From positions 1 to 64,000 of the forward strand of contig CAZIAZ010000003.1 in the NCBI GenBank assembly GCA_964536835.1: 64,000 nt of DNA. Reading direction: 5' to 3'. The notes under the pieces were generated by a model, which worked only from the letters and a program-made list of their open reading frames with translations, did no database searches and was not told the origin of the DNA. Source of the DNA: DAONFI01 sp035403485. GTDB lineage: Bacteria > Planctomycetota > Phycisphaerae > SM23-33. The translations under genes and the position numbers were made by a program. This document shows positions 26,691 to 36,272 of this stretch, piece by piece (the stretch's first letter is position 1; each line of letters opens with the position of its first letter).

Positions 26691-27598
26691 CGCGACTCCA
26701 GCGTCGAAAGCAGGAACACGTCGTTCAGTACGCCTGTATAAAGTACGCGGGCGCGGGATTCCAGGCAGCAGTCCACGATTGCGCCGGATTCGTCCCGCGT
26801 GATGTAAACCCGCAAAATCTCTCCGCCGCGAGTACGCACTATGACCGGCGCAGTACCGTCATATATTTCCGGCGGCCAATCGTTTTTTAGGGCAGTGACG
26901 ATTGCACATGCGCTTGCGCCGGTGCCGCAGGCTAACGTCTCGTCTTCCACGCCGAACTCGAACGTCCGCATCGCTATTCTGCCGGGTGACAATATCTGCA
27001 CGAAATTCGCATTCACGCCGCGCGGCTTGAACGCGGGATGATGTCGCAACTGATATCCCCAGCGGCGGACATTGACGGCTGACACGTTGTCGACGATTGT
27101 CACCACGTGCGGAATGCCGGTTACGATGTAATCGCAGACGAACGTTTTTTTCTGGTCAGCCGATTCACACTCTATATTCAGGTTTGGCCGATGATTTTCC
27201 GGCGGCGATATGCACACGCGGACGTAATCGCGATCAATGCATTGGCCCTGTATTATGCCGGCTGGCGTGAGAATGTTTATCTGCCTGTCCGGCAGTATAC
27301 CCTTCGCCACTACCCAGCGCGTGAAACAGGCTGACCCGTTGCCGCAGAGTTCGCAAAACGACCCGTCGCTTTCGAAATGGGCTGACGAAATCTCCGCCAG
27401 TCCGCCGGTATAGCCGTCTTTACAGGCGAATATCACGCCGTCCGCTCCCACACCCTTGTGGCGGTCGCATATGCCGCGCGCGAAGGCTGACGACAATTTC
27501 GAGTCGCTCAATATACTGTCGAATTGGCCGGAAAGATTGTCTATGCAGATAAAATCATTGCCGCATGCCGTCAGCTTGGTGAACTCTACTGATTCCAT
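26687..27598 (-). CDS. dapF: Diaminopimelate epimerase
   Basis: DapF converts LL- to meso-diaminopimelate for lysine and peptidoglycan. The two catalytic cysteines are Cys85 in ELCGNGSACF and Cys224 in ETLACGTGASAC. At 303 residues it is somewhat longer than usual. One oddity is FEFGVEDETLACGTG: most family members have Glu-Arg-Gly where this protein has Glu-Phe-Gly, and that Arg normally contacts the substrate. It overlaps the next gene by 4 bp. The family call is sound; activity on the usual substrate should be treated as likely but not certain. Confidence 0.88.
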   Translation of the reverse strand: MESVEFTKLTACGNDFICIDNLSGQFDSILSDSKLSSAFARGICDRHKGVGADGVIFACKDGYTGGLAEISSAHFESDGSFCELCGNGSACFTRWVVAKGILPDRQINILTPAGIIQGQCIDRDYVRVCISPPENHRPNLNIECESADQKKTFVCDYIVTGIPHVVTIVDNVSAVNVRRWGYQLRHHPAFKPRGVNANFVQILSPGRIAMRTFEFGVEDETLACGTGASACAIVTALKNDWPPEIYDGTAPVIVRTRGGEILRVYITRDESGAIVDCCLESRARVLYTGVLNDVFLLSTLESR

Positions 27599-27682
27599 AG
27601 TGAACCATTTTAGCCGCCCATTATCGCATTATCCAGTCTTCGTCGACTTTTAAAATCGATACCGGCTGCATCTGACGCATCG

Positions 27683-29614
27683 TCATTCGACTGCCGCTTC
27701 GCAATGCTGCTGGATTTCATTGCCGACGTCTTCCCATCGCACCCATAACTCGTCGAGCCGTTTTTTGCAGGCCTGGTAGTCAAGCGAGAGTTTTTCGACC
27801 AACTGCATGTCGCCGGTGACGCTGGCTGATGATATTTCGTCATTCATTCCGGCAAGCCGGCGTTCGAGAGAATCGATATCCGTTTCGATATCAGAATGCT
27901 GTTTCTGAAGTTTCTGGAGCAGGTTATTGCGTTGGCGCGATTGTCGGTATTGTTCCTTCCGTTTTTCCTTGTCGGCCTGTCTGGATTTATTTTCCTGCTG
28001 CGGCGAAGTCGGATTGCCGGCTGAGTTTTTACAATAATCCAGGTATGCCTGCCAGCCGCCTGAAACTGTTTTGACCGTGCCGTCCGCAACTATCCAGATG
28101 TCGGTAGCAATTTTCTCTATAAGGTATCGGTCATGGCTGACGAAAAGCACACTACCTTCGAAGTCAGCCAGTGCCTGTTGGAGAGTTTCCACCGACGGCA
28201 TATCGAGGTGATTCGTCGGCTCGTCGAGCATCAGCAGGTTTGACTCCATCAGAAGCAGCCTGGCAAGAATGACGCGACTCCGCTGGCCGCCGGACAGTTC
28301 GGAGATTTTCCTGGCCGCCGCTTCGTCGCCGAGCTGCATCGCCCCCAGCGCATCCATCGCCTGCCTGCCGGTACAGCCCAGCGCCATTACCGCCTCCATT
28401 GCCGTCATGTCCTGCGCCAGTTCAGTATGAGCCTGCGAAAGATAACCCGGTACGACATTCGCCCCCAGCGTCACCTTGCCGCCGAGCAGTTCAAGCTCGC
28501 CAAGTATCGAACGTAGCAAAGTGGTTTTGCCGATGCCGTTAGCTCCGACGATGGCGACCCGACGGCCTTTGACGATTTCGAGTTTTTCGGCTTTCACCAG
28601 CGGCTGAGCCGGCGAATAACCCACGGCGATATCCTCAGCCCGCATGACTATGTCGCCGGTGGTTTTTCCGGTTCGGAGTTTGAGCGACATGGTTTCGGGG
28701 CTGACGGGTTTCTCGATTGCCTCTTCGGCGATGAACCGTTCAAGCCGCGTACGACGGCCTTGCGCTTCCTTCGTTCGTTGGCCGGCGATGTGGCGGTTGA
28801 TGAAATCACGCGTCTCGGCGATGTATTCCTGCTGCTGCGTCCAGATTCGCATGCGTTCCTCGTAACGCTGCTGTCTCTTGGGCAGAAATTCGCTGTAACA
28901 GCCGCGATACGTCTCCACGCCGCCGCGGGCGACCTGCCATGTAGAGTTCGTCACCGAATCCAGGAAATAACGGTCATGACTGACGACGACAAGTACGCCC
29001 GCATAATTTTTCAGCCAGTCTTCCAGCCATTGTGTCGCTTCGATGTCCAGATGATTCGTCGGCTCATCGAGCATGAGGAAGTCGGGATTTTTAAGCAGAA
29101 GTGCGGCTAGCGAGGCGCGGGTTCGTTGGCCGCCTGAGAGCTCGTCCAGCCGACGGCCTCTGAGTTCGTCAGGAAAATTCAGGCCCGACAGCGTCCGTTG
29201 AACACGGCTGACGTGGTCGTATCCGCCCAAAACCTCAAACTGCGTCTGCAATTCGCCGAGCCGTTTCATGTCGTTTTCGTCATGCCGGCCAAGCCGCGCC
29301 GTTATCTCGTGAATCTCCCGCTCAATATCGTGCAGGGCGGCAAATGCGTCTTCTATGGCGTCGTCGACGGTTTTTCCAGGCGGCGCGGGCGGGTCCTGCG
29401 GCAGATACGCCGTCGTGAGGCCTCTGCTCATGTGAATGCTGCCGGAAACGGGCTCAAGCTGGCCGGCTAATATTTTCAGCAGCGTGCTTTTGCCTTCGCC
29501 GTTGGGGCCTACGAGTCCGACCTTGTCCGACTCGCCAAGGCGAAACGAAACGTCGCGCAGGATATACTCGGCGCCGAAGGACATGGAAACATGTTCTGCG
29601 ATTACTAGTGACAT
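27683..29614 (-). CDS. ABC-F family ATPase (Uup/EttA-like)
   Basis: This 643-residue protein has two ABC domains in one chain and no membrane segments, the ABC-F plan of ribosome-associated ATPases. Domain 1 has GPNGEGKSTLLK, LSGGQRTRASLAALL and MLDEPTNHLD. Domain 2 has GANGIGKTTLLR, LSGGQRSRVILARLL and MLDEPTNHLD. The linker between them (about 240-320) is rich in Arg and Gln. The C-terminal 120 residues form a charged coiled coil (KEKRKEQYRQSRQRNNLLQ), as in Uup. The subfamily and exact role on the ribosome or DNA cannot be fixed from the sequence. Confidence 0.93.
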   Translation of the reverse strand: MSLVIAEHVSMSFGAEYILRDVSFRLGESDKVGLVGPNGEGKSTLLKILAGQLEPVSGSIHMSRGLTTAYLPQDPPAPPGKTVDDAIEDAFAALHDIEREIHEITARLGRHDENDMKRLGELQTQFEVLGGYDHVSRVQRTLSGLNFPDELRGRRLDELSGGQRTRASLAALLLKNPDFLMLDEPTNHLDIEATQWLEDWLKNYAGVLVVVSHDRYFLDSVTNSTWQVARGGVETYRGCYSEFLPKRQQRYEERMRIWTQQQEYIAETRDFINRHIAGQRTKEAQGRRTRLERFIAEEAIEKPVSPETMSLKLRTGKTTGDIVMRAEDIAVGYSPAQPLVKAEKLEIVKGRRVAIVGANGIGKTTLLRSILGELELLGGKVTLGANVVPGYLSQAHTELAQDMTAMEAVMALGCTGRQAMDALGAMQLGDEAAARKISELSGGQRSRVILARLLLMESNLLMLDEPTNHLDMPSVETLQQALADFEGSVLFVSHDRYLIEKIATDIWIVADGTVKTVSGGWQAYLDYCKNSAGNPTSPQQENKSRQADKEKRKEQYRQSRQRNNLLQKLQKQHSDIETDIDSLERRLAGMNDEISSASVTGDMQLVEKLSLDYQACKKRLDELWVRWEDVGNEIQQHCEAAVE

Positions 29615-30160
29615 CGGTCTTAAATCCGGAGATATACGGCTTTAACAGGGTTTATTACGGTTTATTTTTTGCATCGGCAGGCGGGCATATCCGCCGGCAG
29701 GCCATCACGGTATCGCTGCGAAACGGATGTGTCAATGTTTTTTGGGACAATTATAACGGCTGCGTGATTTTTCACTAGAGCATTGAAAGATTGAGAGTTC
29801 ATATTTTTGCGCCAGTGGGTTTGTTCGTGGCAAGGAAGGAAAATGAGGCATACTTGGCAGTATTCTGAAGTTTTTCTGACGCAGCCACGGACAAAGCAAA
29901 CCAGCAAAAAAGGAACTCTCAAGATTGAACTGCTCTAATCGTTATTTGGGCCGGCTGACACGGTTATTGCGCAGTCTGCCGCAAACTCTAATTTCTTGTT
30001 TGTAGAACGCTTATCGGGTAAAATACCGCAATGACAGGTTTTTTAATATGATATCTATTATGCTATGTTTTAATTCGCAGAGTTCTTTTTAAAGGAAGCC
30101 GGTATATATTTGGCCGGTACGCATGTTAAAAAAATGTATTTTTTCACAAGGAGCCGGCGT
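29615..30160. other. Intergenic region with repeat A2 and probable htrA promoter
   Basis: This 546-bp gap separates the ABC-F gene and the protease gene, which are divergent. It contains a small GC-rich hairpin (GGCGG-GCATAT-CCGCC, near 29680), repeat element A2 at 29776-29937, and an AT-rich stretch near 30030-30075 that probably holds the protease promoter. I see no convincing -35/-10 pair and no additional gene. Confidence 0.6.
29776..29937 (+). repeat. Palindromic repeat element A2 (MITE-like, 162 bp)
   Basis: This copy is identical in length and, by eye, in sequence to A1, with the same TAGAGCA...TGCTCTA ends, the same core and the same apical hairpin. It sits between two divergent genes. 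The flanking TA on both sides fits a TA target duplication. Near-identity of the three A copies suggests recent movement. Confidence 0.85.
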
Positions 30161-31525
30161 ATGTTGAAAAGATGTTTCATCGCGGCAGTTGGAATTTTTT
30201 TTGCCGCGATTGCTTCGGCAGGAACGCTTCCGATTAGCGGCGGCGTGGATTTCAGGACTGTCGTCAAGAGTGCCAAGGACAAGGTCTTTCCAGCCGTCGT
30301 TTACATAAAATGCCTTATGGAAAACATGGAGTCCGGCAAGAAAGTTACGCATGAAGTTGCCGGCAGCGGCGTAATAATTTCCCCCAAAGGCGAAGTGCTG
30401 ACCAACTGGCACGTTGTTGACAAAGCCGTTGAAATCCGCTGCCTGCTCCTCGACGGCCGATATTTCGACGCCGACAAGATAGGCCAGGACAAAGACACCG
30501 ACCTTGCCCTCCTGCAACTCAAATACCCGAAAGAAAAGCCGCAGAAATTTATCTACGCCGAACTTGGCGATTCAGCCGGCATGCTTGAAGGTGATTTCGT
30601 GATGGCGATGGGCGCGCCGTGGGGCCTTAATCGCTCGGTTACGATGGGCATAATCGCCTGCACCAAACGATACCTGCCCGATAACAGCGAGTACAGCTAC
30701 TGGTTTCAGACCGATGCCGCAATCAGCCCCGGCAACAGCGGCGGCCCGCTGGTTGATACCGACGGCAAAGTCATCGGTATCAATACGCGCGGCATTATGG
30801 TCGGCGGCGATACAGGATTTACGATTCCATCCGATACAATCAAGCTGATAATTGCACGGCTGAGGGAATTCGGCGAAGCTAACTGGAGTTGGACGGGCTT
30901 GCAGCTTCAGCCGCTGAAAGATTTTAATAAAAATATCTACTTCGAAGGCACACAGGGAGTCATTGTCGCCGAAACCGACCCTGAAAGCCCGGCCCGACGC
31001 GGCGGAATCAAACAACGCGACAGAATTATCGAAATAAACGGCACGCCGGTGACGGCTGCATGGTCGGAGGACTTGCCTGAGATACGCAGGCTTATCGGGT
31101 TGCTGCCGAAAAACAAGGATGCCGTCTTCAAGGTCATCCGCGACGGCAAAACCCTGGATTTCAAAATCAAACCCAGGAAGAAAGGCAAAGTCGAGGGAGA
31201 AGAACTCGAATGCCCCAGATGGGACATCACAGTAAAGGCAATCAACCAGTTTGACAACCCTGACCTGTATTTCTATTGCAAACAGGGTGTGTTTGTATAC
31301 GGCGTGAAATATCCGGGTAACGGCTCGGAAGCGGGACTGGGCCAGCAGGACATAATCCTCAAGATAGACGGCAAATCCGTAAAAACGCTTGAAGACGTCA
31401 GAAAAATTAACGAGCAGGCTATCAAGGATATCGACAAAAATCACCGTATGATATTTACCGTTCTGCGCAACGGCCTTATGCAGCAGATTGTAGTGGACTA
31501 CGCCAGAGATTATGAGAAAGAATAA
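30161..31525 (+). CDS. HtrA/DegP-type periplasmic serine protease with PDZ domains
   Basis: This 454-residue envelope protease has a signal peptide (MLKRCFIAAVGIFFAAIASA). Its trypsin-like domain has catalytic His84 (NWHVV), Asp114 (KDTDLAL) and Ser193 (SPGNSGGPL). Two PDZ domains follow, one near 265-340 (GVIVAETDPESPARRGGI) and one near 380-450 (GVKYPGNGSEAGLGQQDII). I chose the ATG at 30161, which has AAGGAG seven bases upstream; the ATG at 30110 would bury the signal peptide. It is followed 45 bp later by a PDZ lipoprotein of similar plan. Its likely job is protein quality control in the periplasm. Confidence 0.93.
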   Translation: MLKRCFIAAVGIFFAAIASAGTLPISGGVDFRTVVKSAKDKVFPAVVYIKCLMENMESGKKVTHEVAGSGVIISPKGEVLTNWHVVDKAVEIRCLLLDGRYFDADKIGQDKDTDLALLQLKYPKEKPQKFIYAELGDSAGMLEGDFVMAMGAPWGLNRSVTMGIIACTKRYLPDNSEYSYWFQTDAAISPGNSGGPLVDTDGKVIGINTRGIMVGGDTGFTIPSDTIKLIIARLREFGEANWSWTGLQLQPLKDFNKNIYFEGTQGVIVAETDPESPARRGGIKQRDRIIEINGTPVTAAWSEDLPEIRRLIGLLPKNKDAVFKVIRDGKTLDFKIKPRKKGKVEGEELECPRWDITVKAINQFDNPDLYFYCKQGVFVYGVKYPGNGSEAGLGQQDIILKIDGKSVKTLEDVRKINEQAIKDIDKNHRMIFTVLRNGLMQQIVVDYARDYEKE

Positions 31526-31570
31526 AATTATTCAGAAATGCTCGAAAATACTCGAAAGGAATTTTTGATT

Positions 31571-33970
31571 ATGAGTATCGATATTATTATAAAAAATAAT
31601 AAAACTAAAAAAATCGTCGGCTTGATGCTGGCTGTGTCGATATGCATGCTGCTTCTGAGCGGGTGCAAAAATGCGGACGATAAAAACAGGAAGTCGGAAG
31701 TCGACGAAAAACAGCTCGCCGCAATCAAAACCATTCGAAATGCCACCGTCATAGTGGAAATAGACCTTCAGTACGATAAGGGCGAATCGCCATATGCCGG
31801 CGGCGTGGATTGCGAGGATCTCGTCCAGCAGGAAAGGCCAGTCAGGATGGCTGGCGTGCTGGTCAGCGACACTGAAGCAATCACGCTCGACCCCATGATT
31901 GAAAAACGTTTCGTCAAACAGATTCGAGTCTGCACGCTTGATGAAAAAGTGGACGCTACTATTGATTCATACCTGAAAGAGCAGGGCGGAGCGGTTTTGA
32001 AATTCGCCGGCAAACTCAAGGGCGTAACGCCGCTGGTTTTCGACGTAAACGCCAAGGACCGGCTTTACGTGTTATCCAGCCAGAGCGACCCGAACAATCC
32101 GGCGAAGGATTGGACTTTCAGCGGCTCGAAACTTGCCGTCTCGCCGATTCTGACCCTCGACAGTGAAAAGCCGTATAAATACATCGGTGCAAACGACCTG
32201 TTTCTCGTCGCCGATGCTGACGGCAAATCGGTCACGCTCGGCGCTCGACGCAAAACCATAATGCCGCTCGACGAGAAATGGAAAGTGGCGCCTGCGGATT
32301 TCCTAAAAATCTCCGCTGCCGACCTGCGGAAACTTCAGGATAAGCTCAAGGCTGAATTCGAGAAGAAAATCTTTCGCGTAGCCTTGAGTTTCCGCAGTCC
32401 CAGGAAAGACGTCAACGAGCGCATGGCTGCCCGTCTTGCGGAAAATGACGAAGAAGCCGATAAGACCGAACGCGATACGTTAGGCATTGCCATAGGTGAA
32501 AATCGCGTGCTGGTGCTGGCCAAGTTGTCGCAGAAATCGACCGCCAGGCTGCAACGGGTGCGAGTCTATCCGTCAGGGAAGGAAATAGTCGCAAAATTCG
32601 ACAAAACACTTAAAAATTACGGCGCATTTATTGTCAAAACTGAAAAACCGCTGCCGGCAGTTCAAAAATTTCGCAAGGTCGACACCAACGACGTTCTTTA
32701 CAGCCTGATGCTCGTAGCCATGCCGCGAGTGCAGGGCGAATCGGTATTGACGTATTACAACCATACGCGAATCAATTCGGATGAACTCGGCTGGCGTGAT
32801 AATATCTATCCGCACATATTTTCCGCCAACGAATCGGATTCGTTCGTATTTGACACTGACATGAATCTCATCGCCATGCCTATGGCGAATCGGCCTGAAC
32901 CAGGCACGGAAGAGCGATGGAATCGCCGGCGAGAAACGTCGCTTACTTATGCGGCGCAGCTTTCGCAGATATGGGCAGACAAATTCGACGACGAGGACAT
33001 CGACAAATCAAACGTACCGCTTAGCGAAGAAGACGAATCCCGCCTTGCGTGGTTGGGTGTCGAACTTCAGCCGATGAATCAGGATCTTGCCCGTATAAAC
33101 AAGGTTTCCGAACAAACCCAGGACGGATCGTTCGGCGCAATAGTTTCGTATATCTATCCTGATTCGCCGGCGGAGAAGGCAGGCCTTGAACTCGGCGATA
33201 TTTTACTGCAACTCAAGGTCGTAGACCAGCCGCGGCCCGTAAAGGTCGAGGTCGGAACGTATACCTTCGGCAGCCGGCCTTTCCCGTGGAACGAGCTGGA
33301 CCAGGTGCCGGAACAGTATTACGAATACATCCCCACTCCGTGGGTGCCGGCGGAAAACAAGTTCACGCGTGCCTTGACCGATATAGGTTTCGGCCGCAAG
33401 TTTACGCTGGAATATATTCACGACGGCAAAGTGTGCCACAGGGAATTCGTCGTTACGCAATCGCCTGAGCATTACGGCACAGCCAAGAAGTTCAAGTCAA
33501 AGGCACTGGGCCTTACCGTAAAGGATATGACCTTTGAAGTGCGAAGATATTTCCAGGTTCTGCCCGACCAGGCTGGCGGAGTGATTATATCCAATATCGA
33601 ACCTGGCTCGAAGGCTTCCGTGGCTGGCCTTAAACCGTATGAGATAATAACGCATGTTAACGATATGCCGGTAAGCGATGTGCCGCAGTTTAAAAAACTG
33701 CTCAAGACTACAGCAGGCGAACTCAAACTCGGCATAAAGCGCATGCAGAAAGGCAGAGTGGTCAAAATCCGAATGGCCGTCGGGCAACCGAACGCTGCCG
33801 CAAAAAAAACGACTGCACAACAAGCCCAGCCGACAACTCAGCCAGCTAATATGGAAAAATCTCAGATTAAAAAACCGGCAGCGCCGAAAAATGTGACGAA
33901 TAAAACTGTAGAACAACCGGCAAAGTCAACCGTAGACACGCCGGCGGAAAAAGACATTTCGAATAAATGA
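31571..33970 (+). CDS. PDZ-domain lipoprotein, probable inactive HtrA relative
   Basis: The 799-residue product has a lipoprotein signal ending in the lipobox LLSGC (Cys32). The first half looks like one or two degenerate trypsin-like domains. For example, a VLVSDTEAITLDPMIEKR segment stands where HtrA proteins have the His motif, but no His-Asp-Ser triad is visible. Two PDZ-like regions follow, near 505-560 (YIYPDSPAEKAGLELGDIL) and 655-720 (NIEPGSKASVAGLKPYEII). The last 70 residues are a Lys/Ala/Pro/Thr-rich tail. It is encoded 45 bp after the active protease, so a scaffold, substrate-recognition or regulatory role beside it is likely. AAAGGA lies about 10 bases before the chosen ATG; the frame is open to 31538. 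Confidence 0.75.
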   Translation: MSIDIIIKNNKTKKIVGLMLAVSICMLLLSGCKNADDKNRKSEVDEKQLAAIKTIRNATVIVEIDLQYDKGESPYAGGVDCEDLVQQERPVRMAGVLVSDTEAITLDPMIEKRFVKQIRVCTLDEKVDATIDSYLKEQGGAVLKFAGKLKGVTPLVFDVNAKDRLYVLSSQSDPNNPAKDWTFSGSKLAVSPILTLDSEKPYKYIGANDLFLVADADGKSVTLGARRKTIMPLDEKWKVAPADFLKISAADLRKLQDKLKAEFEKKIFRVALSFRSPRKDVNERMAARLAENDEEADKTERDTLGIAIGENRVLVLAKLSQKSTARLQRVRVYPSGKEIVAKFDKTLKNYGAFIVKTEKPLPAVQKFRKVDTNDVLYSLMLVAMPRVQGESVLTYYNHTRINSDELGWRDNIYPHIFSANESDSFVFDTDMNLIAMPMANRPEPGTEERWNRRRETSLTYAAQLSQIWADKFDDEDIDKSNVPLSEEDESRLAWLGVELQPMNQDLARINKVSEQTQDGSFGAIVSYIYPDSPAEKAGLELGDILLQLKVVDQPRPVKVEVGTYTFGSRPFPWNELDQVPEQYYEYIPTPWVPAENKFTRALTDIGFGRKFTLEYIHDGKVCHREFVVTQSPEHYGTAKKFKSKALGLTVKDMTFEVRRYFQVLPDQAGGVIISNIEPGSKASVAGLKPYEIITHVNDMPVSDVPQFKKLLKTTAGELKLGIKRMQKGRVVKIRMAVGQPNAAAKKTTAQQAQPTTQPANMEKSQIKKPAAPKNVTNKTVEQPAKSTVDTPAEKDISNK

Positions 33971-34053
33971 AATCGTGTAAAAATAGATGCCCAAACAACC
34001 TTCAGGGTACAGAGTGCCTGTGAGATGCTCCCTGTTTTGAAGGATAACTACCG

Positions 34054-34803
34054 GTGGCGATAATCAGAGTTCATTCGATAGAGACCATGAGTGGCCAGGA
34101 CGGCCCTGGCGTGCGGTGCGTGATTTTTTTGCAAGGCTGTCCGTTACGATGCACTTATTGCCACAATCCGGACACATGGCCGGCGGCTGGCGGAAAAGAA
34201 TATTCGCCGCAACAGCTTTTTGACATCGTGTGCAAATATAAGCCGTATTTCAAAAATCGCGGCGGCGTCACATTCTCCGGCGGCGAACCGATGCTGCAGG
34301 CTCGCGACCTTGTGCCGCTGTTTCAATTATGCAGTGAAAATAACATTCATACCGCAATAGATACCAGCGGCGCGGTGCTTAATGAGAGCGTCGAAGAATG
34401 TGTAAAACTGGCGGACCTTGTTTTACTGGATATCAAGCATCTTCATTCCGACGAATTTCACACACTCACCGGCGGAAGACTCGAAAACCTGCTGCAGTTC
34501 GTTCAAATGCTCAGCCGCCATGCCAAACCTACCTGGATTCGACAGGTGATAGTGCCTGACTGGAATGACACCACTAAGGATATGGATGAATTGGCGGCAT
34601 TTCTCGCCGACAAACCGTTTGTCCAAAAAGTCGAACTTCTGGGATATCACAAACTTGCAGACGCGAAATATCTTGAGCTCGGCATGACTCCACCCATGCC
34701 GGATGTGCCGGCAATGATGGATATGCGGCTGGCCGAACTGCAAAAATATCTGAATGAAAAATTAGCTGGTTTGCGCATTAATAATCGCAGCAATGCCAGA
34801 TAA
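34054..34803 (+). CDS. pflA: Pyruvate formate-lyase activating enzyme
   Basis: This radical-SAM enzyme installs the glycyl radical on pyruvate formate-lyase. The iron-sulfur motif C-x3-C-x2-C is at Cys29, Cys33 and Cys36 (GCPLRCTYCHNPDTW). GGVTFSGGEPMLQ and AIDTSGAV are further family hallmarks. At 249 residues the length is normal. It starts with GTG, supported by an AAGGAT ribosome site about 9 bases upstream. No glycyl-radical enzyme gene is nearby, so its partner must be encoded elsewhere. A related activase for another glycyl-radical enzyme is possible, but the short form without an extra ferredoxin domain fits PflA. Confidence 0.88.
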   Translation: MAIIRVHSIETMSGQDGPGVRCVIFLQGCPLRCTYCHNPDTWPAAGGKEYSPQQLFDIVCKYKPYFKNRGGVTFSGGEPMLQARDLVPLFQLCSENNIHTAIDTSGAVLNESVEECVKLADLVLLDIKHLHSDEFHTLTGGRLENLLQFVQMLSRHAKPTWIRQVIVPDWNDTTKDMDELAAFLADKPFVQKVELLGYHKLADAKYLELGMTPPMPDVPAMMDMRLAELQKYLNEKLAGLRINNRSNAR

Positions 34804-35027
34804 CTTTTTTGTCGTCAATTTTCTATTTGACTACATTTTTGTAGTATCACTGCTTTCGTTACCATCTTTTATCATTAATGTTCTCTTTGATTTTATGTCG
34901 ATAAACATTGTGTAAAATCGATGTATTTTTATTTTTATGGTCTTTGGCATGGCGTGTGCACAGGGAATTCCGAGTTTAAGTTTGTAGCCTTGTTGGCTGC
35001 ACAATAAAGTATTCAGGAGAATATGAA

Positions 35028-36050
35028 ATGGCACGATTAGGAAAGACGGTTCTTAGCCTGGCAGTGTGCCTGGTTGGTGTATCATGGGCGTTGGCGGAGG
35101 ATGCCGCGCCGAAATCACAGTGGCTGTACGCGATGACTGATTCGGAAAAAACGCCTGAAGCTCAAACTATCGACACCATGGACGTAGCTGCGCCGGTCAG
35201 CGAAGAAGGCTGGAAAAAGCCCATTCCGGTTTCATTCAGTGTAGATTACACGCTGGTGAGTGATTATATATTCCGCGGCATTAATTTCAGTGAATATCCT
35301 GGCGAAGGCAGGGAAAAGCCGAATAACCAGATGACCGTAGGCACTGAACTTGATCTCGGATCGTTCGGCTATATTGGCGGTTCGGTCTGGTTTGAGTGGT
35401 TTGCCGGCCAGGAGCATCTTAACAGTGAAGGCGACTCGAAGAATCTCCAGGAAGTGGATTACACCGTTTATTACGGTTACAATATCGAATCAATCGGCGT
35501 CAATCCTGAAATCGGGTTCATATGGTACGAATTTCCGCGTTGCGATGAAAACTGCGACAGTACGCAGGAACTGACCTTGAACCTGGCATTCGATGAGAGC
35601 GTATGGCTGCGTGCCATGGGCATAAATATGAAGGAATCGATATTGAATCCCTATCTGTTCATGGCTTTTGATTTGAATCTTGCCGCCGGCGCAAGCTATT
35701 ATGAAACCGGCTTAAGCCATGATTTTGCACTGGCGGACTTAGGCTGTAGTGGTGTACCGGTATTTAAGGATATTACTCTTACTCCTAGCTGGTCGATGTC
35801 ATGGCAGCATAACTGGCTGAACAAGTTTTCGGTCGATTCGAGTGCCGGTTCACGTCGCAACTTCACCAGCATGAACAATATGCAGTGGGGCCTTGATTTG
35901 ACGTATAACATCAAAAATGCGTTCAATATACCCGACAAGTATTGCGGCGAGATGTATGTCAAAGGATTTATTTACTACAGCCAGGCTCTTCAGAATCAGT
36001 ATCTGAATGATGAATTCTGGGGCGGCATGAGCGTAGGTTACAGCTGGTAA
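35028..36050 (+). CDS. Predicted outer-membrane beta-barrel protein (TIGR02001/Gcw_chp-like)
   Basis: The 340-residue protein has a signal peptide cleaved after ALA (about residue 23). An alternating hydrophobic pattern and many aromatic residues suggest a beta-barrel. The segment VDYTLVSDYIFRGINFSEY (about 68-86) is close to the opening strand motif of the TIGR02001 family, and the chain ends with an aromatic residue, W340. AGGAG lies eight bases before the ATG. The region upstream (34804-35027) contains a perfect 6-bp hairpin, ACTACA-TTTT-TGTAGT, that could be an operator. The function of the family is unknown. A strong terminator follows. Confidence 0.72.
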   Translation: MARLGKTVLSLAVCLVGVSWALAEDAAPKSQWLYAMTDSEKTPEAQTIDTMDVAAPVSEEGWKKPIPVSFSVDYTLVSDYIFRGINFSEYPGEGREKPNNQMTVGTELDLGSFGYIGGSVWFEWFAGQEHLNSEGDSKNLQEVDYTVYYGYNIESIGVNPEIGFIWYEFPRCDENCDSTQELTLNLAFDESVWLRAMGINMKESILNPYLFMAFDLNLAAGASYYETGLSHDFALADLGCSGVPVFKDITLTPSWSMSWQHNWLNKFSVDSSAGSRRNFTSMNNMQWGLDLTYNIKNAFNIPDKYCGEMYVKGFIYYSQALQNQYLNDEFWGGMSVGYSW

Positions 36051-36098
36051 AACTAGAGATTACCCAGGGTTTACTCCCCGAACGCTTCATTCCTTTAG

Positions 36099-36142
36099 AC
36101 CGAAGTTCCGCACGGTTCAGCCGGGCGGAGCTTCGGTTTTTT
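36099..36142 (+). terminator. Rho-independent terminator after the outer-membrane barrel gene
   Basis: The inverted repeat ACCGAAGTTCCGC / GGCGGAGCTTCGGT is followed by TTTTTT. It lies 48 bp after the stop codon. Confidence 0.88.
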
Positions 36143-36272
36143 GGTAAAATAGTCGTGTTTTACGGATGCGACAATAAAATGCAATATGATGGACACACCT
36201 GGCTAACTGTTGTCTTGCCAGGCTGGAAAACGGCAGTCAGTCTTTCATCTATAGCGGTTCTTGTGAAAATCT

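Noticed and set aside
29670..29700. GC-rich hairpin (GGCGG/CCGCC) as a terminator of a plus-strand gene
   Set aside because: No T-run follows and no plus-strand gene ends there. A similar hairpin near 63400 suggests a short common palindrome instead.
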